From the NCBI RefSeq assembly GCF_950295315.1, contig NC_080177.1, forward strand, positions 76,085,786 through 76,149,785: 64,000 nucleotides of DNA, read 5' to 3'. The DNA is from Erinaceus europaeus (Eukaryota > Chordata > Mammalia > Eulipotyphla > Erinaceidae). A program made the translations under genes and the position numbers. The notes under the pieces were generated by a model. It did no database searches, was not told the DNA's origin, and was given only the letters and a program-made list of their open reading frames with translations. Positions 43,853 to 55,700 of the stretch are shown piece by piece (position 1 is the stretch's first letter; each line of letters opens with the position of its first letter).

Positions 43853-44925
43853 GACTACCTCCTCTCTGAGGGGAGGCTGCCTCAGTCTACTCTGCCCCTG
43901 GAGGAAGACTGGTCCTGACATGAGTGCAGGCTAGAATGTTCCCAGCTGTGACCATGGCCTGCAAGCTCAGACTGACAGGGCCTCGGAGGCCTATAGAGGT
44001 TCCTGTGCTAAATATGAATAGATAAGGGCCCTGGGTCAGATGGATGGGGTAAACAGCAAACTGTACTTATATACTTTCTACAAATTTGGGAACTACTCTC
44101 TATCTTAATCCAGCTTTGTAGCTCTATTCTCAACTCTGACACCATCTTCCCAGACAATATTTTTAGTCTACCTGTATGTTAGCTATCATATTCAAGCAAA
44201 AATTACCCAAATCACAGGTCCCTAGGAACCTACCTAAAATAGACTTCCTAGCTTCTTTACACCCTAAGATCCCTATTCTCATCTGCTCTATTCTTACTTT
44301 CTGGTTCCTGATTATTAAACATTTTGTCCTGCTTTATATCTTACCGCCTTTCAGCCACCAAGTTGCAGCTGTTACTATGATTCCATCCTGACTTCTCTGA
44401 GCATATGACCTCAACCTATCTCACTAGGGAAAGACAGAAATAGACTGGGTTGACATGCCAACACTCATGTCCAGTGGAGAAACAATTACAGAAGCAGACC
44501 TTCCACCTTCTGCAGCCCATAAAGAATCTGGCCCACACCCCCAGAGGGGGAGAAATGTTACAGAAAGATGACCAGAGGGCTCTGAACTCCAATTTCATCA
44601 AGACCCAGAGAAAGAAGAGGAAAAAAGGAAGGACATTTTCAAATAGTATTAGGTATAGGTATTATTTAGAAAGGAAGAGAAGGCAGGACCATGGGGGGAA
44701 AAAAAAAAAGATAAAATGGCAGATGGCTAGATAAGTAAGAGAGACAGTTATACGAATAAGAATCAGCCCTTATCTGTGACTTTGGAAGAACTACTGCAGT
44801 TTCCTGTGGAGGGAGTGGGAATACAGAGTGCTGGCAGTAGGAATGGTGTGAGATTATACCCCTGTTATCTCATAATTTTGTAAATCAATATTAAATCACT
44901 AATGAACTTTTTAAAAGAAAAAAAA
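43853..44925 (+). mobile_element. Family X2, long copy
   Basis: Reads from tacctcctctctgaggggag through ggcctgcaagctcagactga, ccagctttgtagctctattc, tcctgattattaaacatttt, caattacagaagcagacctt, actccaatttcatcaagacc and the X2 end ttgtaaatcaatattaaatc. It aligns with 56090-57175. Confidence 0.88.
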
Positions 44926-45362
44926 GCATGTGAGCTTAAAATAGAAGGTAAGAAGACACTGTATGGTAGATAACTCAAGAAAATATGCAATCAGAATAAA
45001 TTTTATTAAATTTAACTGTTGTTAGCCAGTATGGATTTAAGAAGATAAAAGACAAAGAAAACTGTTCAACCTATGAGAAGCATGAAGGAGAAGGTAACAG
45101 ATTGGCAAGGGATTCTCTAGAGATAAACTTTAATGGAGGAAGAAAGAAAAAAAACCTGAGAAGTGTTGCCATAAAGAAAAAAATCAGAATAACTGCACAG
45201 TTACTTCAAGAAACCCAGAGGCTAGTGGTCAGAAACATTAAAAATGGGTTGAAATGAAGGAGAATACCCAAATGTATAAATTCAATAATAAAACATGCCA
45301 TCCTCCTCAAAATTTTACATGAATTTACTTTAGGTCAAATAATCTCCTAAAAGGAATTTAGG
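44926..45362. other. Unique A-rich sequence
   Basis: No element recognised between the X2 tail and the LTR. Confidence 0.4.
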
Positions 45363-45368
45363 GAGAGG

Positions 45369-45860
45369 TGTTAGGAAAAGTTGGACAAGATAAATGGATG
45401 TGTTAAGTTAAATAGAAAGAAAAAAAATGAGATAAGGAGAGCTGAACAGAAGATGGGGGCGGGGGGAGAGAAGGCAGAAGAGATGAGATGAGGTAACCAC
45501 AAAATAGTCAAGGTCTTCTGAGAATCAAAGGGGCTTTCTGTGAATTCAGCAGCTAAGGGCTGAACATGTGTGGAGAGTTAAAGAAAAAAACAAACATTTT
45601 TCACATCTATGAAACTTGCTTCTTCTTTGCTGAGGAGAGGGAGGAAGAAGCCAAAAATATCTGCTTCAGTAAGTCAAAAGCTTGCTTCCACCCATCCATA
45701 TAGGTATATAAGGGGTGGTGAAACTTCGTCCCTTGCTGAAAGCTTCCAGATTGATTTGAGCTCTTGGCCTGCACCAATAAAGTTTCCTTTCTCCTTCAAC
45801 CAATCCTGGCTACAGGCTCCTCAGTTTTCTAGTGGGATCTCCAGGCTGGTTTCCCTAACA
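45369..45860 (+). mobile_element. Solo LTR of an endogenous retrovirus
   Basis: 492 bp beginning TGTTAG and ending CTAACA, perfect six-base inverted termini in the TG...CA form. It has a TATA box TATATAA at 45705-45711 and a polyadenylation signal AATAAA at 45776-45781 followed by a T/C-rich stretch, in the right order and spacing for U3-R-U5. Flanks gagagg (45363-45368) and gagaag (45861-45866) suggest a six-base target duplication with one change, a size seen with class II (betaretrovirus-like) elements. No gag, pol or env is present, which fits recombination between two LTRs. Confidence 0.85.
45705..45781 (+). promoter_or_regulatory. LTR core promoter and polyA signal
   Basis: TATATAA at 45705-45711 and AATAAA at 45776-45781, 71 bp apart start to start, on the same strand within the solo LTR. 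Activity unknown. Confidence 0.65.
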
Positions 45861-45866
45861 GAGAAG

Positions 45867-46591
45867 TACAGAAGAAAATGAGACAGTGTGAAGAAATAAT
45901 TATAATGATCAGCTGGAATATAAATTGACAGAACTAGTTAATACATTTTAGGGAATAATGAGAAAGAAGTTCCTTCTGTTCAAAGAACTGCCTAGAGAGT
46001 GAGACTATAAAAACTAGTTATTATAAACCTAAAAGCAAGAAATAAAAGCATCATGATATCTACCATAAGAGCTGATAGACATGATTACATCAAAGAACTG
46101 AAAAAGTGTAGGGTGTAATTAAGTAGCACTTCTAATAAACAGGAGAGAGAAATTATTCAGGAAGTGGTTCAGAAATAATTATTCATTTTAAAAGGGAAGA
46201 TTGCACCATCATATCATATAATGAAATGAGTACCAATTGGATTAAAGAGTTAAATGTAAATTAACATTTACATTTTAACAAATTAACATTTACACATTAA
46301 AATGCACACATAGGAGCACAAGAAAAAAACAGAAGAGTTGTTTGTTGTTGTTTAGAAAAGAGAGGCAACATATATATAAAGGCATTTCATTTTAAAATCT
46401 AAGACAGCTAAATAAATATTGTTACAGTACGCAAATAACACAGATAAAATATACATTTAAATGTACACATAAAAATGTATACATCTGCTTGTTGAGCAAA
46501 TAAAAACTTAGAATGAATTGCAGTTGTAATAGTTGGTCTCTGTGGATCTTCTTTGTTTATTCAGGTGAGGTTTCCCCCTCATTTTTAATAG
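45867..46591. other. Unique AT-rich sequence
   Basis: No element recognised. A direct repeat of taacatttacatttt-like sequence occurs at 46260-46300. Confidence 0.4.
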
Positions 46592-46604
46592 AATTGCTTT
46601 TCCC

Positions 46605-46924
46605 CCAGGGCACGCAGTAGGTTAAGCGCACATGATGCGAAGCACAAGGACCCACATAAGGATCCGGGTTGGAGTCCCTGGCGCCCCACCTGCCGGGGTC
46701 GCTACACAAGCAGTGAAGCAGGTCTCAGGTGTCTGTCTTTCTCTCCCCCTGTCTGTCTTCCCCTCCTCTCTCCATTTCTCTCTGTCCTATCCAACAATAA
46801 GGGCAACAAAATGGAAAAAATGGCCTCCAACAAGGGTAACAAAATGGTGAAAATGGCCTCCAGGAGCAGAGGATTCATAGTGAAGGCACCGAGCCCCCCA
46901 GAGATAACCCTGGAGGCAAATAAT
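46605..46924 (+). mobile_element. SINE-A with 3' module and target duplication
   Basis: Head gggcacgcagtaggttaagc, body, then the module (aatggcctccaggagcagag to accctggaggc). Perfect 13-bp flanks aattgcttttccc lie at 46592-46604 and 46925-46937. The tail-to-module junction is partly duplicated (aacaaaatgg ... atggcctcc twice). Confidence 0.93.
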
Positions 46925-46966
46925 AATTGCTTTTCCCTCCCTGCCCCCTATTTCTCTCTTCTTTGT

Positions 46967-47049
46967 CCTTCCTTCCTTCCTTCCTTTTTCTTTCTTTCTT
47001 CCTTTCTTTCTTTCTTCCTTTCTTCCTTCCTTCCTTTCTTCCTTCCTTC

Positions 47050-47087
<38 letters not shown>

Positions 47088-47089
47088 CC
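46967..47089. repeat. (CTTC)n/(CTTT)n tetranucleotide tract
   Basis: About 120 bases of pyrimidines in CTTC and CTTT units. Phenylalanine/serine and lysine/arginine frames over it are artefacts. Confidence 0.96.
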
Positions 47090-47094
47090 TCTCT

Positions 47095-47160
47095 TTACCA
47101 GACCACTGCCCATCTCTGACTATCGGTGGCACTAGGATCAAACGTGGGAGTTCAAAGATG
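47095..47160 (-). mobile_element. SINE-D fragment, minus strand
   Basis: accagaccactgcccatctc and ggcactaggatcaaacgtgg are diverged complements of the SINE-D body. Confidence 0.55.
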
Positions 47161-47975
47161 TTATTTCTTTGCTTTTTTACTGTTGGACTTTGAGTACATA
47201 TTAATTCTTTACATATTGTGGATGGTCTTCCTTTAAGATTTGTTGAGTGGGAACAGAGCACTGCTCCGTCTAGGGCTAATTACTCTTCAGTACAGAGGAA
47301 AGAACCTTTGTGTCCTCTTCCTATCACCTTTTATCAGGAAGTCTCCCAGTCTGGTTGATGGAAACAGGAAAATCAGGCTCTGCTACTCTTATTCTTTGGA
47401 ATATTTGGGTCCTTGCCTTTAGGTTATTGCCATATGTTTTGATCAGTAATCAACAACAAAAAAAAAGAGAGAGAAAAAGTCTGCAAATCTCTGGAGTTCC
47501 CTTTCTATGTCGTTTCCTCCTCTCTTGGATTCTTATCTTGAGGATTCCAGCTGACTTTTTTTTTCCTCAGCTTTGGGAGTCCCCTGGGCACTTCCTGTTT
47601 TCTCCTGTCTGCCACAGGTTTGGAAATGGAAAACAAGAGACTGGGGTACTTGGGGTTTTAGGTTTTTTGCTCTGTCTCATAGAGTTTTCTGTCCCTAATT
47701 ATTTAATGCCTAGTGCCTTGAAAACGAATTTAACATGGATATTTTTTTCTTGCTGCTTCAGGCAGGAAAATAAATTGTCCCTTTTACTTCATTTTTTCTT
47801 TACTGGAACTAGTGTGATCTTTAATTGTTTTCCTTTTGATTTTTACATAAAGTCTTAATGTGAGCCACAGACCATTTGGCAACTCTATGTGCTTGCTTGC
47901 ATTTTCATTATTGTTAATATTTAGGGAATACAATCCTTCAGTTATCTTTTTTTAGTTCTTTTATTTCATTATTAC
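47161..47975. other. Mostly unassigned sequence
   Basis: The left 70 bp (ttactgttggactttgagta onward) faintly resembles antisense L1 ORF2. The rest shows nothing I recognise. The 182-codon frame at 47310-47858 is T-rich and has no known domain. Confidence 0.35.
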
Positions 47976-47977
47976 TA

Positions 47978-48182
47978 TTTTTTGTATTATCTTTATTGGA
48001 TAGAGACTGTCAGAAATTGAGAGGGAGTAGGGAGATAGAAAGGAAGAGAGACAGATAGACACCTGCAGCCCTGCTTCACCACTTGTGAAGCTTCCCCCTG
48101 CAGGTGGGGACTAGGGCTCGAACCCAGGTCCTTGTACTTTGTAACCCATGTGATCAGCCAGGTGCACCACCATTTGGCCACC
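47978..48182 (-). mobile_element. SINE-B, minus strand
   Basis: Very good copy: attggatagagactgtcaga, cctgcttcaccacttgtgaa, ggctcgaacccaggtccttg, head complement gcaccaccatttggcc. Confidence 0.93.
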
Positions 48183-48189
48183 AGGTCTC

Positions 48190-48320
48190 TGTTTTCTTAA
48201 ATCACTTCACTGAAATGCAATCCATATACCATACTTCCACTCATTTTATTCAATCAATCCCAATCTGTGTGACCACCACAATTGTCAGTTTTAGTATCTT
48301 TTTGTTGCTGTAAGAAAAAA
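48190..48320 (-). mobile_element. Possible old L1 3' fragment
   Basis: ccaccacaattgtcagtttt and nearby sequence resemble an antisense 3' end of old L1 elements. Weak. Confidence 0.35.
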
Positions 48321-48399
48321 CTATGACCACTGATGCAGTCTCTTTACTTGTTAAATATCTACTCAGAGTTTCAGTTTTTCTTTTTAAAAAAGATGTATG

Positions 48400-48481
48400 G
48401 GGGCCAGGTGGTGGCACACCCAGCTGAGTGCCTACTTTACCAAACCCAAGGACCTAGATTTGAGCCCTGCTTCCCAACTGT

Positions 48482-48512
<31 letters not shown>

Positions 48513-48708
48513 GCACTTCACAAGAGATGAAGGAGGTCTACAGGTGTTTCTCTCTCCCTATCTATCTCCCACTCCCCTCTCAATTTACATCTGTCTTATC
48601 AAATAAAATAGAAAGGAACAAAATTAAGGGGGAAAAATGGCTGCTGGGAAGGGCGGATTTGCAGTGCTGGCACAGCCCCAGAGACAACACTGATGACAAT
48701 AAAATATA
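48400..48708 (+). mobile_element. SINE-B with (GT)n and 3' module
   Basis: Head gggccaggtggtggcacacc, then a GT run at 48479-48513 where the cacctgcagg core should be, then the body, a tail, and the module (aatggctgctgggaagggcg). Confidence 0.88.
48479..48513. repeat. (GT)n microsatellite inside SINE-B
   Basis: About 17 GT units with one CT interruption. Confidence 0.95.
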
Positions 48709-48799
48709 TATATAATCAGCTATTAAGAATGACAAATTCATTTTTAATTAGTGGCTGCACCACTACAGAACACATGTTCCCCAGGCACACAGTGTGCTT

Positions 48800-49150
48800 G
48801 GGGGGAAGGAAACTGTTGAGCACAGGAAATGGGAGTGACTGTGGCTTCAAAAGGAGGTGAAGACTGGACTTGGAAGTTTATAAGTTGGATCTATAGGCGT
48901 GGCTTGCTCTCTCTCTCTCTGCCTAGGTGATCCTGCCAACATGTGAGTAAGGGCTCTGAGACTGACTGACTCTCTCTCTCTCTCTCTCTCTCTCTGCCCA
49001 CATGTACTCCAACATGTGGATATTCTCAATTTTTCTGAATAAAGTTTAAAATTCCTGAAAACCATGTTTTCTAAATTGTTGGGATTCTGTGCAATGAACC
49101 TTTAAATATGTGGGGAGGAAAATCAACCTTCAGTTCCCTCCAATCCAGGA
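48800..49150 (+). mobile_element. Possible LTR-like sequence
   Basis: A CT-rich stretch, ctgaataaagtttaaaattc (AATAAA near 49040) and attgttgggattctgtgcaa resemble LTR 3' parts. Termini and target duplication were not found. Confidence 0.3.
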
Positions 49151-49880
49151 CAATCCATATGTTACCCAAACCCAATAATTTTTAAAAGAAAATTGTTCAC
49201 TATATCTGCAAAACTAAACATATTGAAAACTTCTAGCATTTCAGGATTCATTCACAAAATATTCTGAAACATTCCTCAGCTGTGCTAAGCTAAGCAAACA
49301 TTAACACTGATCATTCTTTCTGTCTGGTCCTGAGGCAGGAATTTTTACACTGTAGAAGAGAATTGAGGATAATGGCTTTAGGCTGATCAGGTCTTGACCT
49401 AGCAGAGTGCACTGTCAGCACTTAGTATTTACAAAGTACATATGACATATTCTCCTACCTAGTAAAAGCATCAGCCTAGTTCTTACATCTGACTTTATAT
49501 AGTGCAATGTAGGGTTTTTTCCTTTTTTAACGTGGTCAAGACCCAGTTTTGAGGCCCTGGCTAGTGATGATCATGTCTCCTTCTTCAGCAATTACTTAAG
49601 CCCACACTGCTATTCCCCTCTCATATTAGTTTTTAAAAGTAGAATGCATCTTTTAACTAATACTCCACTCAAGTAAACAAAACAAGGTATGTGCAGAGTG
49701 TGAGGTCTATATAACAGTAGAATGAAAAGTAGAAACGGCTTATAAAATAGGGTAAGTTCTCAGTTGGGACATGTACTTATATTCTATTAAATATGTAATT
49801 TTGAAAGGCCAGCAGATAGATCTACTATTCTGTTTTTATGATGTAAAGAAATAAGGCACAGAGAAGTTCTTAATTGTGTA
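49151..49880. other. Unique sequence
   Basis: No element or gene recognised. Confidence 0.4.
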
Positions 49881-49884
49881 AAGT

Positions 49885-50056
49885 GGGCTAGAGACATAGC
49901 TCCCTGAATAGCGTGCATGCCTTGCTCTGCACATGACCCAAGTTCAAACCTCAGCACCAAAGAGGAAGCTTTATGGCAGTCAGGAAAACTTTAGTGTCTT
50001 GCTGTCTGTCTCTCTGTCTCCCTTTCTTCCCCCATCTCTATCTGAATGTACAAGTG
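49885..50056 (+). mobile_element. Diverged tRNA-type SINE
   Basis: gggctagagacatagctccc, cccaagttcaaacctcagca, then a CT-rich body. Family assignment uncertain. Confidence 0.6.
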
Positions 50057-50086
50057 GCACAGAGGAGTGAAATGACAAGACCTAAG

Positions 50087-50089
<3 letters not shown>

Positions 50090-50121
<32 letters not shown>
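50090..50121. repeat. (CA)n microsatellite
   Basis: About 15 CA units. Confidence 0.95.
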
Positions 50122-50122
<1 letters not shown>

Positions 50123-50236
50123 ATCTAAAATGACAGCTAGAAAATGGTAAAACTTGGATTTGAACCCTGATGTCTCTAGATTCTAACCAATGCCATGAAC
50201 CAACATAAACCAGAACTGAGAAGCACACAATAGACC

Positions 50237-51145
50237 CCTCTGTGGGCCCTCATAGGACCTTGCTCTCAACATGGATCAACAATGGCAGAGAATGTCCCAC
50301 CCTCTGAAGGGAGGCTGGACAACATACTCTATCTTCCACCTGAGGAAGATGGATCCTCAAATTGTTGCAGCTTGGAACATTCCTACTCGTGACCACAGAA
50401 TGGGAGCTCAAATCTACAGGGATGCAGAAGTCACATGGGCCCCAGATCACATCAAATCAGCGGGGTTAACAGTCAACAATAGTCATATACCTTTCCCATA
50501 TTTGGGAGCTACTCTCTTCCCTGATCCAGCTTTTAGGTCCTTTTTCCAGCCATGATATTAGCTCCCCAGACAATGACTTGAGTCAACCTGCATATCAAAT
50601 GTCAGGCTCAGGAAAAAAAAAAAAAAACACTAGTCATGGGCCCTTTGGAATATAACTAAAATAGGCCTACTAACTATCTACAAAACAGAGACCCCAAATC
50701 TTCATCTGCAATATTCCAGCCTTTAGGTTCATGATTAGTCAACAATTTGTTTGGCTTTATATATTAACTCTTCTTTCATCCACCAGGTTCCAGATGCTAC
50801 ATGATGCCAACTGGACTTCCCTGGGCAGATGACCCCACCAATGTGTCCTGGAGCTCCACTTCCCCAGAGCCCCACCCCACTAGGGAAAGAGAGAAGCAGT
50901 CTGGGAGTATGGATTGACCTGTCGATGCCCATATTTAGCAGGCAAGCAATTACAGAAGCCAGACCTTCCACCTTCTGCATCCCACAATGACCTTGGGTCA
51001 TACTCCCAGAGAGTTAAAGAATAGGAAAGCTATCAGGGGAGGGGATGGGATATGGAGTTCTGGTGGTGAGAACTTTGTGGAGTTGCATCCCTCTTATCCT
51101 ATGGTTTTCGTCAGTGTTTCCTTTTTATTAATAAAAATTTTTTTG
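50237..51145 (+). mobile_element. Family X1, long copy (copy 3)
   Basis: Starts near tgtgggccctcataggacct and shows all X1 blocks: ctcccagacaatgacttg-type, gggccctttggaatataact, ccaatgtgtcctggagctcc, tacagaagccagaccttcca, ttctggtggtgagaacttt and cttatcctatggttttcgtc. The internal site after ggctcagg is a 15-base A run. The 94-codon frame at 50271 matches no protein I know. Confidence 0.88.
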
Positions 51146-51146
51146 A

Positions 51147-51189
51147 AAAGGAGGAGGGGAAGGAGAAGAAGAAGGAGACTAGGAAAGAG

Positions 51190-51244
<55 letters not shown>
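51147..51244. repeat. Purine tract ending in (GAAA)n
   Basis: Grows from the A-rich tail of the X1 copy: GGA/GAA units, then about 13 GAAA units. Confidence 0.95.
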
Positions 51245-51245
<1 letters not shown>

Positions 51246-51837
51246 GGCATCACTAGAATCTTCATGTAATGTATGAAGTTAAAGGCATACAGTATTTATT
51301 TGCATATGGTTCTCTAATCCTTTCTCTTCCAATTAGGTTATAAATAGAAAATAGAGATTTTTTTTTCTTTTAACTTGGCTATTTATCTGCAAGAATCCTC
51401 CGCAGATGTTCACTTAATATTTATTGATGTTTTTTCATAAAACTCTTATGTCTACATAGAGGCAAAGACAGTTTAAAAGAAAAAGTAAATATTCAAGAAA
51501 AAAATAAAACCATGAAGATAGCTATTCACTTTCATCCCAACTTTCCTAAGTTTTTTTGGAGAGTTACCTCAAGCACTTGAGAAATAGGTAAAACTTTTGA
51601 AGAACAGCTCTTCAAGTCTTGATATTTCTGTGTGCTCTCTGGAAAGTTATCTAAGCACATAAAGCATTGGTCCTTATTAGAGTAGACTCTCAGAGTCTAT
51701 CAATAATACTCCCTACCAAAGATAACTCAAGGAAAGAAGGACTCAGATTGATCATACAGCCAGCAGTACACAGTATCCTTAGCAGTATAGTCCAGTCACA
51801 AAAAGCTTTCAGTAACATTGTCCAAAGTATCCAGACA
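51245..51837. other. Unique sequence
   Basis: No element or gene recognised. Confidence 0.4.
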
Positions 51838-51955
51838 GGGGCTCAGGTGGTGGCCAACTTGGTAAAGCACACACACTATGGTGCTGGAGGACCTGGGTTC
51901 AATCCCTGATCCCTTACCTGCACAAGGAATGCAGCAGTGCTACATATGTCTCTCC

Positions 51956-51986
<31 letters not shown>

Positions 51987-52066
51987 TTATTTTCGCCATT
52001 AAAAAAAAATGGCCACCAGGAGTAGTGAAGTCATGCAGGCATCCTTTCTCAGTGGTAACGCTTGTG
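51838..52066 (+). mobile_element. SINE-B with 3' module
   Basis: ggggctcaggtggtggccaa, ctgggttcaatccctgatcc, CT-rich body, then atggccaccaggagtagtga. Confidence 0.82.
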
Positions 52067-53020
52067 TGGGGGAATTGTCAAGCCAGCATGTGCCTTCATT
52101 TTACTCTTGTTAGAATACTAGCAGAACCACAATGATCATAATTTATTCAAGCCAAATTTTTTATGGAAAAAAAAAAAAACCAGGGACCTGGTTAAAGGAG
52201 AAGAAGAAAGGCTGGAGTTAGAGTTCCCCTGAGCATTCTCCCAATTTAAATTCTGACAAGACCTTTATTGATCTCAAGTGAAAACATAAAAAGGTCTAGC
52301 AAAAGGAGGGGGGAAGGAAAGCAGCCTCGGCTAGAGCATGGCGAACTGGGAAACATATCTGCACCAGGCTTCCCTAAAGACTGTTAGCTTAATTATTTCC
52401 AGAGACAGCCACTGCACTGGTGCCTATTGATTCACTTTACTGCTAATTAGACTAAATGACCTTGAGCATTTCTATACAACTGGTTACATTCTACAGAACA
52501 TTTGTTTTCAGTGGTATTTAGAGAGTAATCCATGTCTTATGTGCTAGAAGAGATTCTTCTTTTGATATTTAAAGTGAACAGTACTTAAGAAGCTGCCCTG
52601 GGAGGGACAAATGAGGAGAAGCAAACACAAGTTGTCCTGTAAGTCCTTCAAATTCTGAGGTTCTATGACCCTATCTGCTGCCTTTACGCATTTTATTATA
52701 ACTGTATGTGGACATGGGATTCAGCTTTGAGAAATATATTTGAAAAAGATCAGAGCCTGAAGTGTTCCAGAGAAAAATAACTTGACTAAGTAAAGTTACA
52801 AGGAAACTAATAGCCAGTTAGTTGGCAATTAAGAGAACCTAACACATAAAGAATATGTCCAATAATTAGTCCTGGGTTCATGAAAGGAAATTAGCTACAG
52901 AGCTTACATAGAAGGTAGATGTTAAAGTTGGTACTCGAGAAGCAAAGCAAGAAAAGGGAAACACAAATAAAACTTGAGCTGTGTGTGGAGCATTGCGGCA
53001 AAGGGAAAATAAAAACTCTA
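52067..53020. other. Unique sequence
   Basis: About 950 bp without a recognised element or coding signal. Confidence 0.45.
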
Positions 53021-53022
53021 GG

Positions 53023-53320
53023 GGGGGCCAGGCGGTAGCAGCGGGTTCAGTGCATGTGGTGCAAAGCACAAGGACCAGCACAAGAATCCCGGTTAGAGCC
53101 CGGAGCTCCCCACCTGCAAGAGGCCACTTCACAAGCAGTGAAACAGGTCTGCAAGTCTATCTTTCTCTCCCCCTCTCTGTCTTCTCTCGATTTCTCTCTG
53201 TCCTATCCAACAATGACGGCAATAATGATAACAACAATAAAAAACAAGGGCAACAAAAGGGGAAAAAATAGCCTCCAGGAGCAGCACTGAGCCCAGCAAT
53301 AACTCTGGAAGAAAAAAAAA
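53023..53320 (+). mobile_element. SINE-A with 3' module
   Basis: ggccaggcggtagcagcggg, aagaatcccggttagagccc, cttcacaagcagtgaaacag, CAA/TAA tail with acaagggcaacaaaagggg, module to aataactctggaag. Confidence 0.92.
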
Positions 53321-53950
53321 AACTAAACTATGAAGAGATGGGGAAGAGAAGGGAGAGGGAAAAGGGTACTTAGGACATGGTGGATAAAAGAGTTTTGGGT
53401 TTGTGGTGGTAGCAATGTGCAGACACCTGTCACTGGGAGAGAAGAAACTGTCTCAACAATTATATCCCCAAATGTAATGATACAAAAGGAGGAGGTCGAT
53501 GAGAAGGACAAGCAGGAGGAAAGTGACCAAGGAAGTTAGAAAGGGGATTCCAGCCCTGGAGAAGGAGTTGGAGTAGGGATTCCACAACTCACTTCTAAGC
53601 ATGACATTTGTATAATGCACTTGTTTTTCTAATCAAGATAGTGTAGGAATAAAGACCAAAGTTTGCTCAAATAAAAAGGTAATATGACCCTTGGGTAGGG
53701 AAGATTTTACATCTAAGTTCATTTGTATGGGATATGGGGTGGTGGTAGGATGCTCTTGTGACCTGATAAATCTGTACGGCCTAACACAGAGGCTCCTGTC
53801 TGCCACCAATGAGAAGGCTGTTACATACGAAGGCCATTATCCAAAGATTGCCCTTTTCTTTCTGCTGAAGAGTTGACCTACATATTCCTTGGATGGAGAA
53901 CTTAAGAATATTTTCTCCCTTTCTAAGAGGCTCTATAGAAAAACTCAAAA
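53321..53950. other. Unique sequence
   Basis: No element recognised. Short frames without known domains. Confidence 0.4.
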
Positions 53951-53957
53951 GTGAGTC

Positions 53958-54200
53958 CAAGCTCTGGTACGGCCTGTAGAGCTCTCTCGTTACCATGTAC
54001 AAGGAACCAGGTTCAAACCCCCTATTATCTGCACCTGCAGGGAGGAAACTTGTCAAGTGTTGAAGAAGTACTGCAGGTCTCTCTTCCTCCCTCTCAATTT
54101 TTCTCTGTCAAAAAACAAAGGGGGGGGGGATGGCCATCCACCAGAGTGGTGGACTGGCGGCACCAAACTCCAGCAACAACCCTAACTGCCAAAGGCTCAA
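53958..54200 (+). mobile_element. SINE-B with 3' module
   Basis: agctctggtacggcctgtag, accaggttcaaacccc, ctgcacctgcagggaggaaa, a short body, a run of 10 G, then atggccatccaccagagtgg. Confidence 0.8.
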
Positions 54201-54582
54201 ACAGATTCTATCACTGCTTCTCCTAGTAACTCTATTTCAAGTGCTCTACCTACTTGTTAACTTCTTGGGTTAATTTGTATAATGGAGATGCTGGAAGAGA
54301 TGAAATGAATACAACTGTCATCTCCATTCGGGCCACCATGAGGAAACAGTGCTGGCTTGGAGCATATCAAGGGAAGCAGCTGGGGCTGCTATGTAGGATT
54401 ATTCCTTTATGCACATCACAAGGGCTCCGTATTGGACCGGACTCACATCATAGTTTTATCCAAAAACAGGCAGTTTGTCTATTTATTGGGACCAATTTTC
54501 TGGCAGATAGTTGCACTACATTTTATTCTGATAAAATGAATATGTGACACCTCGACGAAGGACAAGCATGTTTGATCATTAG
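54201..54582. other. Unique sequence
   Basis: A 97-codon frame at 54254-54547 has no domain I recognise. Confidence 0.35.
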
Positions 54583-54700
54583 GGCTGTGAACATAGCATA
54601 GTGGCCAAGTAAAAAGTATTTTCATGCCTGAGGCACCAAAGTCACAGGTTCAATCCCCAGCACCATAAGCCAGAAGTTAACAGTGCTCCGGTACCTATAT
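54583..54700 (+). mobile_element. SINE-D
   Basis: gtgaacatagcatagtggcc, ttttcatgcctgaggcacca, caggttcaatccccagcacc, ataagccagaagttaacagt. Confidence 0.82.
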
Positions 54701-55435
54701 TTAATCAAATATCTAAAATAACTGTGTTCTTACACACAGAATTACATTTCTGACTAGTGCCAGGATAAGAAAATATTTAGAAATGTGAGCAAAGAAGTTT
54801 CTCTACTGACACAAGTTATATATGATACTACAGAGTAAAACTTATATTGTCTGTGATTTGTTTACTGTATTAGAGGAATGTTTCTGAATTCTTCAATCTA
54901 CACACATTTTATGACGACATATATTCCATGTAACAAAAATATTAGTCTCCCATCAATAATAGCAAAATATTACTTTGACATAAATTAGAGATTACCATAT
55001 AGTCATCTACTTAATATAGCAATTGATTATTTTTAGTCATGCAAGTTCTGGCAGCACAAAAATTAACTGATGTTAAAATATCACAGCCTCTTATTAACAT
55101 ATATATTATTTAATGCTTCATGCAAAATGCAGGAGCCAAAAGCAAATCAATTATAGCACTAGGGGAAAAAAAGAACATCAAGAGGAATGAGACACTTTTT
55201 GCAGAAGCATGAAGCATTGCTGTTTACTGAAATATCATAGATGTTGACCCAACTGCAGCATTTCTTAACCCTGACATCAAATTCTTCAATACAGAAATAC
55301 CAGAAAAGTGAAGACAATGATTTAGTTTGCCTTTAAATCTCACAATCAGTCCAATAATGATCCAAAAGTAAATCTCAAAAGCTGTTACCTTTCCTATATG
55401 GAATACATTTTTGATCATGAAAAAGGTCATTATCA
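54701..55435. other. Unique AT-rich sequence
   Basis: No element or gene recognised. Confidence 0.45.
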
Positions 55436-55618
55436 GGGGCTGGGTGGTGGTGCACCCAGTTGAGTGCATATGTCACCATGCATGAGGAACAGGGTTGGAG
55501 TTTCGGCTCCATACCAGCAAAGGGGACGTTTTATGAGCAGTGAAGGAAGTCTACAGGTGTCTCTCTTTCTCTGTCTTCTGCTCCTCTCTCAATTTCTCTC
55601 TGTTCTATCAAATAAATA

Positions 55619-55653
<35 letters not shown>

Positions 55654-55700
55654 AGTGGCCACTGGGAGTAGCCAATTTGTAGTTCCAGCAATGAACTCAA
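55436..55700 (+). mobile_element. SINE-B with (TAAA)n and 3' module
   Basis: ggggctgggtggtggtgcac, ggttggagtttcggctccat, tctatcaaataaatataaat, nine TAAA units, then the module (gtggccactgggagtagcca). Confidence 0.88.

Noticed and set aside
45369..45860. Provirus with viral genes
   Set aside because: Only one LTR is present, and no gag, pol or env similarity lies on either side.
46787..47261. Lysine/arginine-rich and phenylalanine/serine-rich frames
   Set aside because: They translate the CTTC/CTTT tetranucleotide tract plus parts of a SINE-A.
47310..47858. 182-codon frame as a possible gene
   Set aside because: T-rich composition, no recognisable domain, no start or splice context, and flanked by decayed repeats.
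50271..50555. 94-codon frame as a conserved protein of family X
   Set aside because: Other family X copies do not keep this frame open, so it is not supported as coding.
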